A stretch of DNA of 64,000 bases from Tenacibaculum sp. (GTDB lineage: Bacteria; Bacteroidota; Bacteroidia; Flavobacteriales; Flavobacteriaceae). Below are positions 58,199 to 64,000 of this stretch, piece after piece (position 1 is the first letter of the stretch; every line of letters starts with the position of its first letter). The translations under genes and the position numbers were made by a program. The stretch spans positions 2,114 through 66,113 of the forward strand of contig JAHDHE010000001.1 in assembly GCA_020631475.1 (NCBI GenBank), read 5' to 3'. The notes below the pieces were generated by a model. The model made no database searches, was not told the origin of the DNA, and worked only from the letters and a program-made list of their open reading frames with translations.

Positions 58199-59348
58199 TA
58201 TTCTCTAATTTTAAAAGCATTGTTTTCATTAGATTTTGAGCATATATTTTTGCTCTCTCTTTTATAATATTTCTATCAATTTCATCACCATCTTCATAAG
58301 TAACTGCTTCGCAATTAAACGTATTTATAAAGTAATTATAGCAATATGGTAATTCTTGTCTACGCTTTCTTGCCTCAACTTTAAAGTTGGAATTACTTTC
58401 AATATTTTGAATCCAATTTGGAATAATTTTCTTTGATTTAGCCGCATTTATAGAGTCTAAAACCAGCAAATAAGGTCCTGAATATGACGTATGAAAATCT
58501 ATAGCAAACTGAATTTTAGTTCCTTTTGAAACTTTTTCTTCCAAATAGTTTTTAACCATTTTAGTTTCTGGTTGGGTAAAATCTACCCAATCTCTATTTA
58601 AATCGATACCATTTGCGTTATGCCTCCAATTTCCTAAATCTGCACCATCTGGATTTAACAGCGGAAATGTGTAGATATTAAAGTTTTCTCTAAATGATTT
58701 TGCTGTTTTAGTGTTAGCCATTAAAGTTTCAAAAAAAGATTTAAAACCTATTGTTCCACCAGGAATTTCTGGAGGATGCTGTCTAGCGATTAAAACAATA
58801 CTATTTTTAGTTGGTTCACTTTCTAATTCAATACAGTAATTATTATTGTTTTGAACAGTTTTACCAGCAATTACTTTTTTTAATTCAGAATAATTTTCAA
58901 TCATTTTATCAACCCAAGCATAAGTGTCTTTAGACGATTCAATTTCTTGAGCAGCAACATATAGTTTTTTAGAAGAAATACTTAATTTTAAAGTTGCTGT
59001 ACCTTTAATTGTATCAATTGAAATATTTTGCGCTTCTATTTTTTTCCAAGTTTTTTTATCAAAACTTAATTTTGGAATGTAACGATGTTTATAATCGCCA
59101 TAATTTAAAGTTAATTCTATAGTTTTTGGTCTATCGCTAGAAACTGCAAATGCAAACCAAGGGCTTTTATTTACAGGTTCAAAAGCGGGTTTTATAATTG
59201 CTTCAAATGAGCTATCTTTTTTTGTAATTAAGCTGTCTAACCTTGCTCCTGAGAATGAAGTATTAAAAACAATTTTGTTTTTTTCTTTTACGCATGAGTA
59301 AGAAATATGCAGAAGAAATAAAACGAATATGTATTTATATCTTTTCAT
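58188..59348 (-). CDS. M14 family zinc carboxypeptidase, lipoprotein
   Basis: IVLIARQHPPEIPGG, FPLLNPDGADLGNWRHNANGIDLNRDW, FAIDFHTSYSGP. Confidence 0.88.
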   Translation of the reverse strand: MKRYKYIFVLFLLHISYSCVKEKNKIVFNTSFSGARLDSLITKKDSSFEAIIKPAFEPVNKSPWFAFAVSSDRPKTIELTLNYGDYKHRYIPKLSFDKKTWKKIEAQNISIDTIKGTATLKLSISSKKLYVAAQEIESSKDTYAWVDKMIENYSELKKVIAGKTVQNNNNYCIELESEPTKNSIVLIARQHPPEIPGGTIGFKSFFETLMANTKTAKSFRENFNIYTFPLLNPDGADLGNWRHNANGIDLNRDWVDFTQPETKMVKNYLEEKVSKGTKIQFAIDFHTSYSGPYLLVLDSINAAKSKKIIPNWIQNIESNSNFKVEARKRRQELPYCYNYFINTFNCEAVTYEDGDEIDRNIIKERAKIYAQNLMKTMLLKLENNEL

Positions 59349-59350
59349 TT

Positions 59351-60346
59351 TTAGTTTATAAATCCAGGAACCGCAATAGTTGACATTGTTTGTAATCCAG
59401 TAGGAGCTTTTAAAATACTATTAATACAATTAATTGTTATGGCACAAGTAGCAATATCGCCATTAATTCCGCCTTCAATTTCTGATGAAAAAGACGGGGT
59501 TCCTTTTATTGTAATTTTATCGTATGATCTAGATTCTCCAATAGCAGCCTTAAAGTGCATTTTAATTTTACAAACTCCGTTTACATAACCGTGTGCTATT
59601 TGTTCTACACCACGAGCATCACCTTTTTGTACTTTTATGGCTGCTGATGAAACTTCACTTTCTGCAATTACTGGATCTAAACTTTCTGTTACTTTATCTA
59701 ATTTTAAACCGATTGAGTTTGCTAATAGATAAACCGATTCTTGTAAACCAACATGACGTAAGGTGCCTGTTGCCTCTTTTTTTCTAAAATCAACTAAACT
59801 TAAACCTGCTCCTATTTTTTGTTGAAAAGGAACACGTCTTGGTGTTGCATCTTGCACTCTTTCAACTGTAATATGTTCTATTTCTTTTGATATAGAAGTG
59901 AAAACTGATGGTAGATAATCCATTAAAAAACCTGGATTTACTCCTGTGCCCAAACATGAAATATTATATTTTTTACATATATTATTTAACTTTTTACTTA
60001 GTTCGGGTTGTAATTCCCATGGATAAGACAATTCTTCGCAAGTAGAGATAACTGGTATACCAAACTTTGCAACTTCTTCTACTTGTGGAATTAGTTTTTC
60101 TAAACTTGACACTGTAGTTATTATTGCTACATCTGGTTTGTTGTTTAAACTTTCAACAGCTTCTTTTACTGAGGGGTAAATATATACTTCATTAGGTAAC
60201 TCCTTATCTAAACTTACTAATGCTTTCTCTTGTAATTTTGGATTGACATCTACACCTGCAACCGTTTTAATAGTTGATTTTTGAGCAATATATTTCCCTA
60301 TTTGAATCCCTAAGGGACCAAATCCTATTTGCAAAACACTCTTCAT
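59351..60346 (-). CDS. dihydrodipicolinate reductase / 2,4-diaminopentanoate dehydrogenase-like oxidoreductase
   Basis: Rossmann N-terminus (VLQIGFGPLGIQIGKYIAQK), GTGVNPGFLMDYLPSV. Confidence 0.8.
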   Translation of the reverse strand: MKSVLQIGFGPLGIQIGKYIAQKSTIKTVAGVDVNPKLQEKALVSLDKELPNEVYIYPSVKEAVESLNNKPDVAIITTVSSLEKLIPQVEEVAKFGIPVISTCEELSYPWELQPELSKKLNNICKKYNISCLGTGVNPGFLMDYLPSVFTSISKEIEHITVERVQDATPRRVPFQQKIGAGLSLVDFRKKEATGTLRHVGLQESVYLLANSIGLKLDKVTESLDPVIAESEVSSAAIKVQKGDARGVEQIAHGYVNGVCKIKMHFKAAIGESRSYDKITIKGTPSFSSEIEGGINGDIATCAITINCINSILKAPTGLQTMSTIAVPGFIN

Positions 60347-60361
60347 ATTTTAATTTTAAAA

Positions 60362-60398
60362 AAGAGGTTGTCATATTTTAATAAAAAGACAACCTCTT
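60362..60398 (-). terminator. intrinsic terminator 3' of susD-like gene
   Basis: AAGAGGTTGTC ... GACAACCTCTT. Confidence 0.75.
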
Positions 60399-60431
60399 AT
60401 AGAAAACAAAATTCACATTAATATTTATTAT

Positions 60432-61853
60432 TTATTGATTAACAGGTGTAACCGTAAACAAATCTGGTATTGGACTTGGAATGTTACTATTAGAGTCTAT
60501 TTCATCTTGAGGATATAGTAGCCTCTGAGGGTTTACTGTTGTAGTATTATTGTTTAAAGGGAATGGAACAATTACATCACTATCAGTTTTTTTAAGTCTT
60601 CTAGCATCGTTAAAAGCCATAAAAGTTGTAAAGCCAGAAACATATCTTTCTTCAATAATTTCTCTTAAGATAGCTCTATCGGTAGCAATATTATCCATGT
60701 TTTCCATACCTCCAGCTTGAAAATCTGCCATAACATAATCATCATATTTATAAGTAGCTCCTCCAATAACATTAAATGCATTCCCAGATCGTAAATATGC
60801 TCTTAATTGATTTAATTTATCAATTGCTCCTTGCATATCATTATTTGCACGTAATAAACATTCTGCCCAAATTAATAGGTTCTCTTCATAACTTACCAAT
60901 TTCATAGGTGTGTCTTTATCATCTATTCCATTTGTCTGCCCACCATCTCCGTCGATATAAGAATATTGTCTACGAGCTGTTTCATCAGTTTTAGCATTAT
61001 TTCTCCCATTAACATTTGCTGGGTCTAATAAATTCCTATAAAAAGCTCCTACTCCTGTCATATCACCAGATCTACTACTTGTTACAAAATTATTTAAAAT
61101 ATTACTGTTTCCAGGAACTAAACCAATTGGGTTATAAGACATTGTATTAGATGCGCTACTTATACCATCGGTTACATAATTAAGAGCCATACCATATTGC
61201 TTTGTTTGCAAAAAGTACCTAGCTTTTAAAGTATTAGCTGCTTGAATCCATTTTGAAGCATTACCCCCATAATAATTATCTTGACTATTTACTATTCCTG
61301 TAGTAGCTCCATTTTGAAGTTTTGGAATAGCATTTGTAAGTAGCGTTTGAATTGACGCATAAACATCTGCTTGAGCATCAAAAGTTGGGTCTGGAGAGCC
61401 TAAATTGGGGTTATCTGGAGTTGCTGTAGAATAAGGTACATTTCCAAAAAGAGATGTAGCAGTACCAATAGCTAAGGCTTCATTTACATCAATTATCCCC
61501 ATTAATCTTCCAACATCAGAAGATAATCTTCTCATTTCTTTATTTTGTACTAAAATTCCATTATAAATATGTGCCCAAGTTCCATCTGAATCTCCTGGAG
61601 TATAGTCGTAATTATATATGGTCTGTTGCACTAAATTTTTCCCAATTAACCCTCCTGTGTAATACATTGAAACACGAGATAAATGTCCTTGCTGTACTTG
61701 TGCATTTGCTAATAGAGTACCTCTTAATAATAAATCTCCTGAAGGCACTTCAACCAATTGATTTGGGTTATCATTTATATCTAAATAATTATCACATGCT
61801 ACAATTGAAATTAGAAAAACAAAAGTTAATCCTATTTTATATAATGTTTTCAT
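60432..61853 (-). CDS. SusD/RagB-like nutrient-binding lipoprotein
   Basis: LISIVACDNYLDINDNPNQ lipobox; SusD-like fold sequence, paired with SusC. Confidence 0.93.
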   Translation of the reverse strand: MKTLYKIGLTFVFLISIVACDNYLDINDNPNQLVEVPSGDLLLRGTLLANAQVQQGHLSRVSMYYTGGLIGKNLVQQTIYNYDYTPGDSDGTWAHIYNGILVQNKEMRRLSSDVGRLMGIIDVNEALAIGTATSLFGNVPYSTATPDNPNLGSPDPTFDAQADVYASIQTLLTNAIPKLQNGATTGIVNSQDNYYGGNASKWIQAANTLKARYFLQTKQYGMALNYVTDGISSASNTMSYNPIGLVPGNSNILNNFVTSSRSGDMTGVGAFYRNLLDPANVNGRNNAKTDETARRQYSYIDGDGGQTNGIDDKDTPMKLVSYEENLLIWAECLLRANNDMQGAIDKLNQLRAYLRSGNAFNVIGGATYKYDDYVMADFQAGGMENMDNIATDRAILREIIEERYVSGFTTFMAFNDARRLKKTDSDVIVPFPLNNNTTTVNPQRLLYPQDEIDSNSNIPSPIPDLFTVTPVNQ

Positions 61854-61871
61854 ATTTTAAATTTTTCTATA

Positions 61872-64000
61872 TTAATAATTAAATTTAACACCAAAAGCAT
61901 AAGTTCTTGCCCCAGGGTTAGAGAAATAATCTAAACCTTTTCCTCTACCAACACCAAACTGATTTACATCTGGATCTATACCTACAACATCTGTCCAAAT
62001 AATTAAATTTCTACCAGATGCAGTAAATTCAATTGATTTAAAACCTGTTGCTTTTCTAAAGTTATCAGAATCTAAAGTATAAGAAAGAGATACCTCTCTT
62101 AATCGAGACCAACTACCATCGTGTACAGCAAATTCATTTAATTTACCATCTCCAAAACCATACAGCGTCCTATAATATTTTTCATCAAGAAGAACATTTC
62201 CTCCTCCAAAGTTTTCAACATTTCCTCTAACTACCGAACCTGCTGGAAAAGTTGTTCCTGAATGATTCACTAAATCTTCCGTTAAAGTAATTGTATTACC
62301 AACATCTGCATGGGTACCAAAGTAAGATGTTATAAACCTTGTACGTTCAGCTACATCATTTCCTTGACTAGTATCTAAAGAAGCATTTAATGAAAGTCTT
62401 TTATATGAAAAACTTAATTGTAAACCACCTCTCCAGTCTGGGTTAGGATCACCAACAATTAAATCACCTCTAGTATCTACTTGAGGAAAACCATTCGAAT
62501 CGAGTACCATATTTCCATTATCATCTCTTAAAGCACCTTGAGTAGATAAAACTCCTAAAGGGTGCCCTTCTTTAGCTATAGATTGTATTGAACTTCCTGG
62601 AGTAAAGTTTATAATTCCTCCACCTGGAAGCTCTGAAACTAAATTTCTGTTTTTACTAAAATTCATAGAAACTGACGCTTTCCAATCTTCTTTTTTAAGA
62701 AAATCGTATTTCATTTCAATTTCTAACCCTTCATTTTCTATAGTAGCGCCATTAGCATAAATACTTGTAAAACCTAATGAAGTTGGTATAGATCTAGTTA
62801 ATAAAACATCTTCCGTTTTATTTGAATAATATGTTGATGATAATGATAATTTGTTTCTAAAAAACCTTAAATCAAGACCAACTTCATATTCTGTTTTTAT
62901 TTCTGGTTTTAAGTTAGCATTACCTAATCTTTCATTTAATTGATAACCGCCGCCAAAATCTTCTAAAGCAATAGCATCAGAAAAAGTTGAGAAACTACCC
63001 ACTTCAAAAACCGTTTGTTCTCTATGTGCTAATGGTACATTACCTACTTGACCATACGCTAAACGTAATTTACCGAAAGAAAACGGACCAGCATCTTCTA
63101 TTAATTTGCTAAAAGTCCAACCAAACTCTGCTGTTGGATAAAAGAAACCTCTATTATTAGCTGGTAAAACAGAGTGTTTTTCATAGGCACCTCCTAATTG
63201 CAAAATAAATTGGTCTAGATAATCAAAATTAGCTGTTCCATAAAAACGAATATTACGCCTGTTTGTTTTTGTAGTTTCAGCTGATATGTTTTCTTTTGCC
63301 GCAATTTCTTTTATATCGAAAATTCCTCTAAAATTAGAAATAAAGTTATTTGCTTCTGAAAAAACTCTCTTTCGTCTTCTATCATTTATACCAAAACCTA
63401 CCACAAAACTTGAGTTAAGACCTTCAGAAAGTTCGTAATTAAAAGTTGTTAAAAAATCACCATTATATTCAGTATTTAATATTGTTTCATCATTTAATAA
63501 ACCATATCTTCTAGCTGAACCTGCAGTGTACCAAGGAAAAAAATAAAGCCTTGTATCGTCATAAAAGTCAACTCCTCCTCTAAGAACCGAATTAATATTA
63601 TCGTTCCATTTATAAGAAAAACTAGCAGTACTAATTAATCTATTTAAAAAGGCTGTACTTTTTTGTTCATTAATAGTCCATAAAGGGTTGTTATATATTG
63701 CATTATCACTATTCCCTAAATATCTACGATAAGATCTATGACGAGATTGAGTTACTGTACCAGAACTACTATGATAATCTCCCTTGTAATCTGTAATATC
63801 AAAATCTGGAGATGAACGTAATAAACCTAAATAAAGTCCAGCGGTATTAGACCCTTGCTGTGTTCTATTTGAACCTGTATAAATGTAATTTGCTTTTGCA
63901 TTTACTGTAAATTTATCAGTAATGTTTTGAACTGTCGAAACAGTAAAATTAGTTTTCTTATAAAAACTACTTTTTATTATACCTGTTTGATTGATATGAC
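61872..64000 (-). CDS. SusC/RagA TonB-linked outer membrane protein (5' truncated by window edge)
   Basis: C-terminal TonB-receptor barrel (GVKFNY end). The frame stays open from 63404 to 64000 with no stop, so the track start at 63404 (GTG) is not the real start. Confidence 0.92.
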   Translation of the reverse strand, partial: HINQTGIIKSSFYKKTNFTVSTVQNITDKFTVNAKANYIYTGSNRTQQGSNTAGLYLGLLRSSPDFDITDYKGDYHSSSGTVTQSRHRSYRRYLGNSDNAIYNNPLWTINEQKSTAFLNRLISTASFSYKWNDNINSVLRGGVDFYDDTRLYFFPWYTAGSARRYGLLNDETILNTEYNGDFLTTFNYELSEGLNSSFVVGFGINDRRRKRVFSEANNFISNFRGIFDIKEIAAKENISAETTKTNRRNIRFYGTANFDYLDQFILQLGGAYEKHSVLPANNRGFFYPTAEFGWTFSKLIEDAGPFSFGKLRLAYGQVGNVPLAHREQTVFEVGSFSTFSDAIALEDFGGGYQLNERLGNANLKPEIKTEYEVGLDLRFFRNKLSLSSTYYSNKTEDVLLTRSIPTSLGFTSIYANGATIENEGLEIEMKYDFLKKEDWKASVSMNFSKNRNLVSELPGGGIINFTPGSSIQSIAKEGHPLGVLSTQGALRDDNGNMVLDSNGFPQVDTRGDLIVGDPNPDWRGGLQLSFSYKRLSLNASLDTSQGNDVAERTRFITSYFGTHADVGNTITLTEDLVNHSGTTFPAGSVVRGNVENFGGGNVLLDEKYYRTLYGFGDGKLNEFAVHDGSWSRLREVSLSYTLDSDNFRKATGFKSIEFTASGRNLIIWTDVVGIDPDVNQFGVGRGKGLDYFSNPGARTYAFGVKFNY

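Noticed and set aside
61872-63404. Complete or frameshifted SusC gene starting at 63404
   Set aside because: The frame is open without stops from 63404 to the window edge, so this is a truncation by the window, not a pseudogene.

Overview
AT-rich Bacteroidota (Flavobacteriaceae-like) chromosome segment. The backbone on the left (1-9069) carries a lipoprotein, recX, an RND efflux operon with a TetR regulator, a polyprenyl synthetase and an intact tRNA with a CAT anticodon. The backbone on the right (53.6-64 kb) is a SusC/SusD-linked locus with a secreted Glu/Asp racemase-like lipoprotein, a D-aminoacylase-like amidohydrolase, an M14 carboxypeptidase and a DAP-reductase-like dehydrogenase. Between them, two genomic islands sit in tandem at the tRNA 3' end. 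Island A (about 9.07-32.09 kb) has its own tyrosine integrase and a type III restriction-modification cluster extended with DUF3800, a possible BECR-type nuclease, PD-(D/E)XK, DUF262/DUF1524 and DUF2779-like genes. It also has a candidate small RNA with its own promoter and terminator between the mod and res operons. Island B (about 32.05-53.59 kb) has a second, divergent integrase, a putative palm-domain polymerase, and a co-directional nine-gene defence array: Wadjet-like (jetABCD), Septu-like (ATPase + HNH) and Gabija-like (OLD nuclease + UvrD helicase + a third nuclease-like gene). All product names come from reading motifs in the translations. No database search was possible.
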